This document shows, one piece after another, positions 34,537 to 43,259 of a stretch of 64,000 bases of DNA. Numbering within the stretch: the first letter of the stretch is position 1; each line of letters starts with the position of its first letter. The stretch comes from Corallococcus interemptor. Its GTDB lineage: Bacteria > Myxococcota > Myxococcia > Myxococcales > Myxococcaceae. The stretch lies in NCBI RefSeq assembly GCF_003668875.1, contig NZ_RAWM01000024.1:24668-88667 (forward strand). The letters are read 5' to 3'. The notes below the pieces were generated by a model. The model saw only the letters and a list, made by a program, of their open reading frames with translations. It made no database searches and was not told the origin of the DNA. Position numbers and translations under genes: made by a program.

Positions 34537-35670
34537 TCAAGCGCCCGAGAGCAACAGCAGACAGCGCAGGCCGCCGTTCTTCACGTTGAGCGAGCGCGCG
34601 CCCTTGAGCCCCAGCGACGCCACCAGCTTCGGCTCCTCGGGGACGATGAGCGCCTTGCGCCACTCGCGGAACGCGCCGTTCATCGTCGCGCCCAGCGCGC
34701 GGTAGAGCTCCGGCAGGTCGTCCGCCTCGCCCACGCGCTTGCCGTAGGGCGGGTTGGCCACCACGAGCCCGGGGGCATCCGGTGGCGCCTTCAGCGTGCG
34801 CAGGTCGTGGCGCTCCAACGTCAGCGTCACACCCGCGCGCCTCGCGTTGCGCCGCGCCGTGCCCAGCGCTCCCGCGTTGAGATCAAACCCGCGCATGGGC
34901 GCGCGAGGCTCCGCCAGCGACCCGGCCTCCGCTTCCGCGCGCAGGCGTGCCCAGGCCTGCGAATCGAAGGAGGGGAAGGACTGGAACGCGAACGTGCGCA
35001 GCATGCCCGGCGCGCGGCGCTGGGACAGCCACGCGCCCTCCACCAGGAACGTGCCCGAGCCGCACATCGGATCCACCAGCGGCACGTCGCCCGCGTAGCC
35101 CGCGAGCCGCAGGATGCCCGCGGCCAGCGTCTCGCGCAGGGGCGCGCGCCCCACCTCCTGCCGGTAGCCGCGCTGGTACAGGGGCGCTCCGGACGTGTCC
35201 GCGCTCACCGTCCAGCGCTCTCCGTCTCCGCGCACCAGCAGCGTGAGCCCCGGCCCGCCGTCCTCGTCGTCCAGGTGGCCCGCGGCCGCGACCTCCTGGC
35301 CCCACGCCACGGAGGCGGACTCCAGCACCACGGCCGGGCCCGGGGCCACGGAGCGGTGCAGCGTCACCGACATCCGCAGCGGCACCTTCCCGTCCCAGAC
35401 GTCCGCCAGGGGCAGCGCTTCCAGCCCCTGCACCAGCGCGTCCGCGGTGGGCGCGCTGAAGGTGCCCAGGCGCAGCAGCACGCGGCTCGCGGTGCGCAGG
35501 TGCAGGTTCGCCGTCTGGTGCAGGCCGGCCGGGCCCTCGCACTCGATGCCGCCCTCCGCGCGCCGGAAGGACAGCCCGCGCTCGCGAGCCTCCGCCTCCA
35601 GGGCGGGCTCCAGGCCCGGCAGCGTGGACACGTAGATGACTTCGCCCGTCCGGGCCCGCGCGTCCGTCAC
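34537..35670 (-). CDS. THUMP-domain RNA methyltransferase (RlmL-like)
   Basis: 377 aa. Ferredoxin-like and THUMP region (1-160) recognises RNA; SAM-binding and catalytic motifs are VDPMCGSGTFLVEGA near residue 200 and NPPYG near 308. The NPPY motif and layout match the N-terminal half of RlmL, which makes m2G2445 in 23S rRNA; the RlmK half is not encoded here. GTG start overlaps the TGA of the hybrid kinase (GTGA), so both are co-translated. The LRCLLLLSG end is typical of the family. Confidence 0.88.
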   Translation of the reverse strand: MTDARARTGEVIYVSTLPGLEPALEAEARERGLSFRRAEGGIECEGPAGLHQTANLHLRTASRVLLRLGTFSAPTADALVQGLEALPLADVWDGKVPLRMSVTLHRSVAPGPAVVLESASVAWGQEVAAAGHLDDEDGGPGLTLLVRGDGERWTVSADTSGAPLYQRGYRQEVGRAPLRETLAAGILRLAGYAGDVPLVDPMCGSGTFLVEGAWLSQRRAPGMLRTFAFQSFPSFDSQAWARLRAEAEAGSLAEPRAPMRGFDLNAGALGTARRNARRAGVTLTLERHDLRTLKAPPDAPGLVVANPPYGKRVGEADDLPELYRALGATMNGAFREWRKALIVPEEPKLVASLGLKGARSLNVKNGGLRCLLLLSGA

Positions 35671-38264
35671 GCCGGCCTCGCCCGGGCAGTGGGGCCAGCG
35701 TCCTCGGCGGCCTGCTCCAGCGCGCGCTCCATCTGGTTCAAGTCATACGGCTTGGGCAGCAGCACCACGCGCTCCAGCGCCTTGCCGTCCTCGCCCGACA
35801 CCGCGCGCGAGTCCCCGGACGCGATGATGATGCGCAACGCCGGATACCGCCGCACGGCCTCGCGCGCCAGCGTCACGCCGGACTTTCCCGGCAGCGTCAC
35901 GTCCGTGAAGAGCAGATCGAACGGCTCCTTCGCCAGCAGCTCGCTCGCGGCCTCCGCGGTCTCCACCGCGTGCACGGTGTGCCCCAGGTCCGACATCAAT
36001 TCGGACGCGGACTCGCGGATGTCCGCGTCGTCCTCCACCAGCAGGATGCGCAGCGTGCCCTTCGGCCGGGCCTCCGCGGGCGGGGGGGTGCGGTACTGCT
36101 TCGCCGTCAGCCGCTGCTCGCGTCCGCGCAGCAGCACGCGGATCTTCCGCGCCAGGTCCTCGCGCCGGTACGGCTTGGACAACAGGTTCACACCGGGGTC
36201 CAGCCGGCCGCCGTGCACGATGGCGTTCTCCGTGTAGCCGGACGTGAAGAGCACCTCCAGGTCCGGCAGGTGCGCCTTCGCCAGCCGCGCCAGCTCCGGG
36301 CTTCGCACCGGCCCCGGCATCACCACGTCCGTGAAGAGCAGGTCCACCGGCAGGCCGCTCTGGATGACCGCGAGCGCGCTCTGGCCGTCGTGTGCCTTGA
36401 GCACGCGGTAGCCCAGCTCCGTGAGCACCTCCACCACCGTGGCCCGCACCGCCGCGTCGTCCTCCACGACGAGGATGGTCTCCGTGCCGCCCTCCACCTG
36501 CCCGGTGCTGTTCTCCGCCGGCTGCACCGCCGCCTGGAAGGTGCGCGGCAGGTAGATCTTGATGGACGTGCCGTGGCCCAGCTCGCTGTAGATTTTGACG
36601 TGGCCGCCGGACTGCTTCACGAAGCCGTACACCATGCTCAGCCCCAGGCCCGTGCCCCGGCCCTCCGGCTTCGTGGTGAAGAACGGCTCGAACGCGCGCT
36701 GCATCACCTCCGGCGTCATGCCGGTGCCCGTGTCGGAGATGGCCAGGAGCACGTACTGCCCCGCCGACACCTCCGGGTGCAGCATCGCGTAGTGGTCATC
36801 CAGCATCGCGTTGCCGGCCTCGATGGTCAGCTTGCCCCGGCCGTCCATGGCGTCGCGCGCGTTGATGGCCAGGTTGAGGATGACGTTCTCCAGCTGGTTG
36901 CGGTCCACGGACGTGTTCCACAGCCCGCCCGCGATGACCGTCTCCACCTCCACGTCCTCGCCCAGCGCGCGGCGCAACAGGTCGTCCATGTCGCGCACCA
37001 GCCGGCCCAGGTTGAGCGCCGTGGGCGCCAGCGGCTGCCGGCGCGCGAACGCAAGCAGCTGCGAGGCCAGCCGCGCCCCGCGCTCCACCGCGCCCAGCGC
37101 CGTCTCCAGACGCCGCTGCGTGCGCGAGTCCCCCACCGCGTCGCGCTGGAGCAGCTGGAGATTCCCGCTCACCACCTGGAGCAGGTTGTTGAAGTCGTGC
37201 GCCACGCCGCCGGTGAGCTTGCCCACCGCCTCCATCTTCTGCGCCTGGAGCAGCGCGGCCTCCGCCTGGCGGCGCTCCGCCTCGCTCTCCTCCAGCGCCC
37301 GCGTGCGCTCGCGTACCAGCTCCTCCAGGTGGTCGCGGTGGCGCGACAGTTCGTCCTCGGCGCGCTTCTGCGCCGTCATGTCGTGGCCCTGGACGAAGAT
37401 GCCGGACACGCTGCCATCCAGCTCCACGATGGGCTGGTAGACGAAGTCCAGGAAGACGTCCACGAGCGGCGCCCCGGGCTCACGCTGAAGCTGCAGGGCC
37501 ATGTTGTGCGCGACGAAGGGCTCGCCGCTCTTGAACACCCGGTCCAGCAGGCCGATGAAGCCCTGTTCGGCCACCTCCGGCAGCGCTTCGCGGACGGACT
37601 TGCCCAGCAGGTCCCGGTTGCCCACGAGCGTGAGGTAGGAACGGTTGGCCAGCTCGAAGACGTGCTCCGGCCCCTTCAGTGCGCACATGAAGCCCGGGGC
37701 CTGTTCGAACAGGCGGCGCAGGTGCCGGCGCTCGTCATCCAGCACCCGGTTGGCGTCCTGCACCGCCTGGGCGCGCGCCAGCACCCCGCCCATCAGCTGC
37801 GTCCGGGGCACGCCCTCCTCCAGCGACGTCTCCACCTCGCGCACGGCCTGCTTGAGCAGCTGCAGCTCCGTCACGTCCATCGTGTGCTGGAGGATGAAGG
37901 CCACCTCGCCCCGCGCGTCGAAGAGGGGCGTGTGCGTGGCGCTCCAGTAGCGCTCCCCCAGCACGATGCCCGCGCTCGTCTGGCGGGGCACCCGGTAGGG
38001 AATGAGCGCCAGGGTGTCCGGCGCCCGCTCCGCCAGCACCCGCTGGAACGACTCCCGCAGCATCCGGGTGCTGGGATGGGCCGGGTCATCCGGGTCGTGC
38101 GGAAACGCCTCGAAGGGAGTGCGCCCGACCAGGTCCTCCAGCCGGCTGGCGGTCACCTGCAGGTAGGCGGGGTTCGCCGTCACGTACCGCAGCTCCCGAT
38201 CCAGGAGCATGTAGGGATTGGGCGACAGCTCGAAGAGCTTCTGGAAGTCGAAGGGTGCCTGCAT
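35667..38264 (-). CDS. Hybrid sensor kinase: PAS-PAS-HisKA-HATPase-REC-REC
   Basis: 865 aa. PAS 1 about 8-115 (LFELSPNPYMLLDRELRYV), PAS 2 about 190-310 (LFEQAPGFMCAL), HisKA H-box GGVAHDFNNLLQVVSG, HATPase N-box NLAINARDAMD, G1 ISDTGTGMT, G2 GRGTGLGLSMV. REC 1 (EDDAAVRATVV, Asp in LLFTDVVMP, Lys in LLSKPYRR) and REC 2 (EDDADIRESA, Asp in LLFTDVTLP, Lys in LLPKPYD) are complete. ATG 38264 fits the PAS start; an open frame continues 267 nt upstream with no clear start, so up to 89 residues could be added. No transmembrane helix. Confidence 0.87.
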   Translation of the reverse strand: MQAPFDFQKLFELSPNPYMLLDRELRYVTANPAYLQVTASRLEDLVGRTPFEAFPHDPDDPAHPSTRMLRESFQRVLAERAPDTLALIPYRVPRQTSAGIVLGERYWSATHTPLFDARGEVAFILQHTMDVTELQLLKQAVREVETSLEEGVPRTQLMGGVLARAQAVQDANRVLDDERRHLRRLFEQAPGFMCALKGPEHVFELANRSYLTLVGNRDLLGKSVREALPEVAEQGFIGLLDRVFKSGEPFVAHNMALQLQREPGAPLVDVFLDFVYQPIVELDGSVSGIFVQGHDMTAQKRAEDELSRHRDHLEELVRERTRALEESEAERRQAEAALLQAQKMEAVGKLTGGVAHDFNNLLQVVSGNLQLLQRDAVGDSRTQRRLETALGAVERGARLASQLLAFARRQPLAPTALNLGRLVRDMDDLLRRALGEDVEVETVIAGGLWNTSVDRNQLENVILNLAINARDAMDGRGKLTIEAGNAMLDDHYAMLHPEVSAGQYVLLAISDTGTGMTPEVMQRAFEPFFTTKPEGRGTGLGLSMVYGFVKQSGGHVKIYSELGHGTSIKIYLPRTFQAAVQPAENSTGQVEGGTETILVVEDDAAVRATVVEVLTELGYRVLKAHDGQSALAVIQSGLPVDLLFTDVVMPGPVRSPELARLAKAHLPDLEVLFTSGYTENAIVHGGRLDPGVNLLSKPYRREDLARKIRVLLRGREQRLTAKQYRTPPPAEARPKGTLRILLVEDDADIRESASELMSDLGHTVHAVETAEAASELLAKEPFDLLFTDVTLPGKSGVTLAREAVRRYPALRIIIASGDSRAVSGEDGKALERVVLLPKPYDLNQMERALEQAAEDAGPTARARPA

Positions 38265-38517
38265 CCATTCACGGGGGTGGTCCAGCAGCCCCCCCGCCTT
38301 TCCTGTGGGCCGCCGCGATACGCGGAAAGGGGTTCGGGTCCAGTGTACGGACATCCCCTCCATTGCACCGGCCAAAAGGCCTTGGCCCCCTGTCTTCCCG
38401 GGCGCCAGCCCTCCCCAGGGGCGGCCTTCTGGACACCACTCAACATCCGCCTCCGCACCCCACCCCTTGGACCCGCCATGTCCGTCATGGCTGTAAGACT
38501 GAGCGGGTCTTTCGGAC

Positions 38518-38564
38518 CTCTCAATTACCATGATATGAGAGTATTACCGCCAAGGCGGTGTAAT
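38518..38564. promoter_or_regulatory. AT-rich palindromic operator/promoter patch
   Basis: CTCTCA-N12-TGAGAG (38518-38541) is followed by ATTAC-CGCC-AA-GGCG-GT-GTAAT (38543-38564), an almost perfect inverted repeat with a 2-nt bulge. attacc occurs twice, 19 nt apart. This is the most AT-rich stretch in the whole region and is 114-160 nt upstream of the desaturase start, so a regulated promoter is likely there. Confidence 0.4.
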
Positions 38565-38660
38565 CCCACATGAACCGGGGTGTGCGGCAGGGGGTCGCCT
38601 TGGGATGCAGGGGGGAAGGAAACGACCTCCCGGCCTTCCGCCAGAGCACTCGCGCCCGGC

Positions 38661-38667
38661 AGGAGGT
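38661..38667 (+). promoter_or_regulatory. Shine-Dalgarno of the desaturase
   Basis: AGGAGGT, a perfect match, ends 10 nt before ATG 38678 and sets the start well inside the longest frame (which opens at 38570). Confidence 0.75.
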
Positions 38668-38677
38668 CTGTCCCCAG

Positions 38678-39715
38678 ATGCTCGCCGTTCCAGAACCGTT
38701 GTCGGTGGATGACTCGGAAGCGGTCACCTCCCGAGCGTTTGAGCGCCGTGCGTTGACGGCGTCGGTGAGGCAGCTGTCGGTGGTGACCAACGCGCGCGGC
38801 CTGTGGGCGGTGGCGCGTCAATGGCTCATCATCGCGCTGTCGGTGGCGTTCGTGGTTCAGGTGGACCGGTGGTGGGCGTGGGTGCTGGCCGCGGTGGTCA
38901 TCTCCTCGCGGCAGCACGCGCTCTTGAGCCTGGTGCATGAAGCCTCGCACCACCACCTGCTCACGAACCGCAAGCTCAACGACCTGGTGTCGGACCTGCT
39001 GTGCGCGTTCCCCATGAACATCACCACGGAGGGCTACCGCAAGGAGCACGTGGAGCACCACCGCTACGTCAACACGGAGAAGGACCCGTACTGGCGCACG
39101 GCGCAGCGCGACCGTGCGTGGATCTTCCCGCGCACGCGCAGGAGCGCGGCGCTGGTGCTGCTGGGGGACATGGTGGGCTTCTTCTCCCTCTCCCACCTGC
39201 GCATCGTCGTTCCCTGGTCCTATACGGGCCGCTCCATGGGCAAGGGGGGCCCGCCCATCTCCCGCGCGGAGCATGTCCGCTACGCGCTGTGGCTGGCCGG
39301 CTTCATCACCTTCCTCACGCTCACGGGCGGCTGGCTGCACTACCTCCTGCTGTGGTCCATCCCGTCGCTGACGCTGATGATGATGGCGTTCCGCATCCGC
39401 GCGCTGGTGGAGCACCCCTTCACCCCCGCCACCCCGGATGAGACGCACGAGACGCGGGACGTGGAGGGGGCCACCTGGCTCGAGCGCTTCTTCATCGCGC
39501 CCTTCAACGCCAGCTATCACCTCTCCCATCACCTCTTCCCGTCCGTGCCCTACTACCACCTGCCCGCGCTGCATCAGCGGCTCAAGCAGACGGACCTCTT
39601 CCGCCCCGGGGAGAACCATTTCCAGACGTACCTGGGCGGTGACAAGAGCGCGTGGAGCTTCCTCACGTCCGCGAGCAACCAGGACATCCCGCATCCATTG
39701 CCCGTGAAGGATTGA
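38678..39715 (+). CDS. Membrane fatty acid desaturase
   Basis: 345 aa di-iron enzyme that introduces double bonds into acyl chains in the membrane. Three histidine boxes: HEASHHH, HVEHHRY and HLSHHLF, plus a downstream YYHLPALH. Two pairs of hydrophobic segments (LWAVARQWLIIALSVAFVV; WWAWVLAAVVISS; LWLAGFITFLTL; YLLLWSIPSLTLMMM). Closest in pattern to bacterial delta-9/linoleoyl type desaturases; position specificity is unknown. Sits downstream of an AT-rich palindromic patch and a strong ribosome-binding site, so regulation by temperature or lipid state is likely. A terminator follows. Confidence 0.9.
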   Translation: MLAVPEPLSVDDSEAVTSRAFERRALTASVRQLSVVTNARGLWAVARQWLIIALSVAFVVQVDRWWAWVLAAVVISSRQHALLSLVHEASHHHLLTNRKLNDLVSDLLCAFPMNITTEGYRKEHVEHHRYVNTEKDPYWRTAQRDRAWIFPRTRRSAALVLLGDMVGFFSLSHLRIVVPWSYTGRSMGKGGPPISRAEHVRYALWLAGFITFLTLTGGWLHYLLLWSIPSLTLMMMAFRIRALVEHPFTPATPDETHETRDVEGATWLERFFIAPFNASYHLSHHLFPSVPYYHLPALHQRLKQTDLFRPGENHFQTYLGGDKSAWSFLTSASNQDIPHPLPVKD

Positions 39716-39747
39716 AGCCAGCCGTGTAGCAGCGTGGCTGTCTTTCC

Positions 39748-39782
39748 CCTGGAGGCGCCCCCGTGGCGCCTCCAGGCGTTTA
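39748..39782 (+). terminator. Rho-independent terminator of the desaturase
   Basis: Perfect 12-bp stem CCTGGAGGCGCC/GGCGCCTCCAGG with a 5-nt loop CCCGT, then cgttta. The T tract is short but the stem is very strong. It starts 32 nt after the stop codon. Confidence 0.8.
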
Positions 39783-40076
39783 AAGCGCCCGCCAGCCCAG
39801 GCCGTCACCAGGCGCGTTTCCCTCTGGAAACAGACGCCCGCCGTGCCGCTGACACAGCGGCCTGGCGTCCTCGTGACGTACCGAAATACCCCACCCCATG
39901 CCTTGAACGCAGACGCTCAATCGCGGTGTTTCTCCGCCTGCGATTCGCCAGGTCCCCCCTCCCCCGCTCGCCAATTCCGGCGCGCGACAGGGCGACCGGG
40001 GACTCCTGCCACGCGCCGCGGGCAGGGGATGCCGTAGCCCCGGACCCGCCCCTTCCACCTGGCCGCAGGAGCGAAC
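39783..40076. other. Leader region of the chitinase, no gene seen
   Basis: About 294 nt without a convincing ORF. It contains ttgaacgcagacgctcaatc, which may mark a -35-like start, but no paired -10 was found. The last 12 nt hold the AGGAG ribosome-binding site (40067-40071) for the TTG start of the chitinase. Confidence 0.4.
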
Positions 40077-42242
40077 TTGAGAAGGCAGCTCATTGGGTTC
40101 CTCGTGGCGTTGGGCGCGATGCACACCGGCTGCGGTGGCGCGCCGGACTTCACGTCCACCGCGGGCGACGACGACTCGCTGGGAATGTCCGGGGACGCGC
40201 TCGCGAGCGCGACCACGATGTATGACGACGCGCTCGGCTCGGGCTGGCAGGACTGGTCCTGGGCGACGCACAGCCTCACCGCGACGAAGCCCGTCTACGC
40301 GGGCACCCGTTCCATCTCCGCGACGTTCGGCCCCTGGAAGGGCCTGTACTTCCACCACGCGGGCGTGCCCACCACGGGTTATGGCTTCGTGGAGCTGCAG
40401 GTGAACCCCGGCGCGACGGCGAACCCCGCCATCGCGCTCTACGCGAGCGTGGGCGGCGTGGCGAAGCCTCCCGTGGCGCTCAACCCCACCTGCGCGGGCG
40501 GCACCCTCAAGGCCAACGCGTGGACGCTGTGCCGCATGCCGCTGTCCACGCTGGGCGCGGCCAACGCCACCCTGGATGGCCTGGTGGTGATGGAGAACGC
40601 GGGCCGCACGCTGCCTGTCATGTACTTCGACAACGTGCGCCTGGCGGCGAGCACCACCGCCCCGTCCGCGCCCACGGCCCTGAAGGCCACGGGCTCCGCG
40701 ACGGACGTGGCCCTCACCTGGGGCACGGTGACGGGCGCCACGGGCTACCACGTCTACCGCGCCACGTCGCAGACGGGCACGTACACGCGGCTGACCTCCT
40801 CCGCGCTCAGCGCCGCGTCCTACAAGGACACCAGCGCGGCCGTGAACACGACGTACTGGTACGCCGTCACCGCGCTCAACGCGGCCGGTGAGAGCGCGAA
40901 GTCCACGGCGGTGTCCGGCAAGCGGACCTCCACCACGGGCGTGAGCGTCAGCGTCACCCCCGCGAGCGTGACGCTGTCCCGGGGCGGAGTGCAGACCTTC
41001 AACGCGCTGGTGACGGGCAGCACCAACACGGCCGTCACCTGGAGCGTGCAGGAAGGCTCCACCGGCGGCACCATCACCACCAGCGGCACGTACACCGCGC
41101 CCCAGACGGCGGGCACCTATCACGTCGTCGCCACGAGCAAGGCGGACACGACGAAGAAGGCCACGGCGGACGTGGTGGTGACGGGCCCGGCGGGAACCAC
41201 CAACAAGTGGGTGTCCGGCTACTACACGGGCTGGAACGCGGATGAGTACCCGCCGGAGAAGGTGGACTTCAGCGCGATGACGCACATCATCGTGGGCCGC
41301 GTGACGCCGAACACGGACGGCACGGTGGACGCCATCTTCGACAACTCGAACGGCTCCGCCATGGCGAAGACGCTCTCCACGCGCGCGCACGCCGCGGGGC
41401 GCAAGGCCATCATCATGGTGGGCGGCGCGGGCGAGCACGCCAACTGGGTGGGCGCGGCCACTTCCGCCAACCGCGAGAAGTTCGCCCAGAACCTGCTCAA
41501 GGTGATGGACGACCACGGCTATGACGGGCTCGACATCGACTGGGAGCCGGTGGAGGAGGCGGACAAGCCCAACCTGCTCGCGCTGGTGCAGCGGCTGCGG
41601 CAGCTGCGGCCCAACATGCTGCTGACGTTCCCCATCGGGTGGATCAACAACAACTTCGCCTCGGACGCGTCGCTCAAGTGGTACCCGCAGCTGGCCCAGT
41701 ACCTGGACCAGGTGAACGTCATGTCCTACGAGATGATTGGCGTCTGGGACGGCTGGGATTCGTGGTTCACGTCCGCGCTCAAGGGCGAGTCCGGCCCCCA
41801 CCCGACGTCCGTCGAGTCCAGCCTCAAGGCCTGGGTGGCCGCGGGCATCCCCAAGGAGAAGCTGGGCATGGGCATCCCGTTCTACGGCCTCGCGTGGCGC
41901 AACATCACCGGCCCGCGCCAGCCCTTCACCCACTGGTCCGACTACGTGGGCGGGGACAACTCCTTCACGTACAAGAAGATTCTGGCGCTCTCCAAGACGG
42001 GCACGCTCCGGTGGGACGCGACGGCGCAGGCCAACTACGTCACGTTCAACACGCCGGTGGAGGACGGCACGGTGCGCTGGATTACGTACGACGGTCCGGA
42101 GGCCATCCAGGCCAAGGGCCAGTACGCCAAGGCGAACGGCTACGGCGGCACCATCATCTGGACCATCAACCAGGGCTGCACGGACCCCGCCACGGGCGCG
42201 AACCCGCTGCTCACCGAAGTGAAGAAGGCGTTCCTCCAGTAA
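40077..42242 (+). CDS. Chitinase, GH18, with FN3 and Ig-like domains (lipoprotein)
   Basis: 721 aa. TTG start with AGGAG 5 nt upstream. Signal peptide MRRQLIGFLVALGAMHTGC ends in a lipobox-like Cys. Residues 40-190 form a carbohydrate-binding-like beta domain; 200-285 is FN3 (PTALKATGSATDVALTW); 290-370 is a BIG2-like Ig domain (SVSVTPASVTLSRGG); the GH18 barrel is 380-721 with the catalytic DxxDxDxE as DGLDIDWEP, Glu about residue 490, and a preceding MVGGAGEHANW. Secreted hydrolysis of chitin; with the GH46 gene at the window start it suggests predatory use of fungal or arthropod walls. Confidence 0.94.
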   Translation: MRRQLIGFLVALGAMHTGCGGAPDFTSTAGDDDSLGMSGDALASATTMYDDALGSGWQDWSWATHSLTATKPVYAGTRSISATFGPWKGLYFHHAGVPTTGYGFVELQVNPGATANPAIALYASVGGVAKPPVALNPTCAGGTLKANAWTLCRMPLSTLGAANATLDGLVVMENAGRTLPVMYFDNVRLAASTTAPSAPTALKATGSATDVALTWGTVTGATGYHVYRATSQTGTYTRLTSSALSAASYKDTSAAVNTTYWYAVTALNAAGESAKSTAVSGKRTSTTGVSVSVTPASVTLSRGGVQTFNALVTGSTNTAVTWSVQEGSTGGTITTSGTYTAPQTAGTYHVVATSKADTTKKATADVVVTGPAGTTNKWVSGYYTGWNADEYPPEKVDFSAMTHIIVGRVTPNTDGTVDAIFDNSNGSAMAKTLSTRAHAAGRKAIIMVGGAGEHANWVGAATSANREKFAQNLLKVMDDHGYDGLDIDWEPVEEADKPNLLALVQRLRQLRPNMLLTFPIGWINNNFASDASLKWYPQLAQYLDQVNVMSYEMIGVWDGWDSWFTSALKGESGPHPTSVESSLKAWVAAGIPKEKLGMGIPFYGLAWRNITGPRQPFTHWSDYVGGDNSFTYKKILALSKTGTLRWDATAQANYVTFNTPVEDGTVRWITYDGPEAIQAKGQYAKANGYGGTIIWTINQGCTDPATGANPLLTEVKKAFLQ

Positions 42243-42262
42243 CCGGGACGGCTTGAAGAAAG

Positions 42263-42301
42263 ACGGCCGCGTGGGCACCCGCCCGCGCGGCCGTTTGTCT
42301 T
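42263..42301. terminator. Bidirectional terminator, chitinase and acyltransferase
   Basis: 14-bp stem: ACGGCCGCG/CGCGGCCGT plus TGGGC/GCCCG around a 4-nt loop ACCC, followed by ttgtcttt and preceded by gaagaa. It lies between two convergent genes and can end both. Confidence 0.85.
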
Positions 42302-42309
42302 TGGGGGCC

Positions 42310-43059
42310 TCAAGCCGAAGGAGGCACGGCGGAGGGCGGCGCGGTGGGGGCCACCGGCTGCGGCCCTCCGGCATAGACGCCCTGGTACTGCGGCGGCAGC
42401 AGCGCGGCCACCCGGCGCATCATCGCGTCCACCAGCGCCTGGCGCGTGTCGGAGGCGCCGGCCACCTCCGGCTCCAGGTCCTCCATGCGGAAGGCGGGCC
42501 CGAAGGTGACGGTGACGTCGGCGTGGAAGAGGCGCTCGCCGCCCATGTCCGCGTCGTTGATGGGCATCAGCTTCTCCGTGCCCGTGAGCGCCACCGGGAC
42601 GATGGGCACGCCCGCGCGCTTGGCGATGAGCCCCACGCCCTTCTTCGCCTGGAGCAGCCCCGCGGAGCGGCTGCGGCCGCCCTCCGGGAAGATGAGGACG
42701 GACTGGCCGCCCTTGAGCAGCTCCACGCAGCGGCGCAGCGCTTCGATGTCCGGCGAGTTGGGCGTGATGTCGATGGTGTCCATCGTCTCCGCCGCCAGCC
42801 GGGTCATCACGGTGCCGTGCAGCTTCACGCCCGCCAGGAAGACGACATGCCGGGGACGCAGCGCCCGGTAGAGCGTGAACCCGTCCGCGTTGGACAGGTG
42901 GTTGCAGATGAAGAGGCAGGGGCCCGCCGGCAGGTCCTTCAGGCCATACACCTTCGCGTGGGACAGCCGGCCCCACACGCCGTGCATCAGGCCGCGCACG
43001 ACGTGGCGGCGCAGGCCATAAGGGAGCAGAGACATCAGGGCGAAGAGAAGTCGAAGCAC
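42310..43059 (-). CDS. 1-acyl-sn-glycerol-3-phosphate acyltransferase-like (PlsC family)
   Basis: Membrane-associated acyltransferase for phospholipid or related lipid synthesis. Motif I NHLSNAD (the NHx4D pattern), motif II with GVKLHGTVMTRL, motif III FPEGGRSRS and motif IV VPIVPVALTG. N-terminal hydrophobic helix VLRLLFALMSLLPYGL. GTG 43059 (249 aa) is chosen because it opens directly on that helix, with GGTGGAGG 12 nt upstream; the longer open frame to 43233 adds a tail that overlaps the divergent gene. A Pro-rich C-terminal tail (VAPTAPPSAVPPSA) is unusual. Confidence 0.84.
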   Translation of the reverse strand: MLRLLFALMSLLPYGLRRHVVRGLMHGVWGRLSHAKVYGLKDLPAGPCLFICNHLSNADGFTLYRALRPRHVVFLAGVKLHGTVMTRLAAETMDTIDITPNSPDIEALRRCVELLKGGQSVLIFPEGGRSRSAGLLQAKKGVGLIAKRAGVPIVPVALTGTEKLMPINDADMGGERLFHADVTVTFGPAFRMEDLEPEVAGASDTRQALVDAMMRRVAALLPPQYQGVYAGGPQPVAPTAPPSAVPPSA

Positions 43060-43259
43060 GGTACCGGCCCACCTCCACCTGAAGATGTAGTCCTGCCCGG
43101 TGGGGTGGGTCAGCGGTCCTCCGGGAGCGCCAGGCCGCCCGCCTGCCCTTTCGTCATCCAGCCAACGAACGGCCTGCCCCCCGGTCCCGGCGCGCCAGGC
43201 CCATCCGTGGGAGCCCATCCCGCGCGCCCCCACGCACCCCGCGTGTTATGGGGAGCCGC

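Larger units (their letters stand above)
38265..38677. other. Divergent control region of the hybrid kinase and desaturase
   Basis: 413 nt between two divergent starts. About 250 nt next to the kinase are GC-rich and could belong to a longer kinase N-terminus. The rest holds an AT-rich palindromic patch at 38518-38564, described separately, and the desaturase ribosome-binding site. Confidence 0.5.

Noticed and set aside
43060..43233. N-terminal extension of the PlsC-like gene
   Set aside because: It overlaps the control region of the divergent oxidoreductase and reads Gly/Arg/Trp-rich; the membrane helix starts right at GTG 43059.
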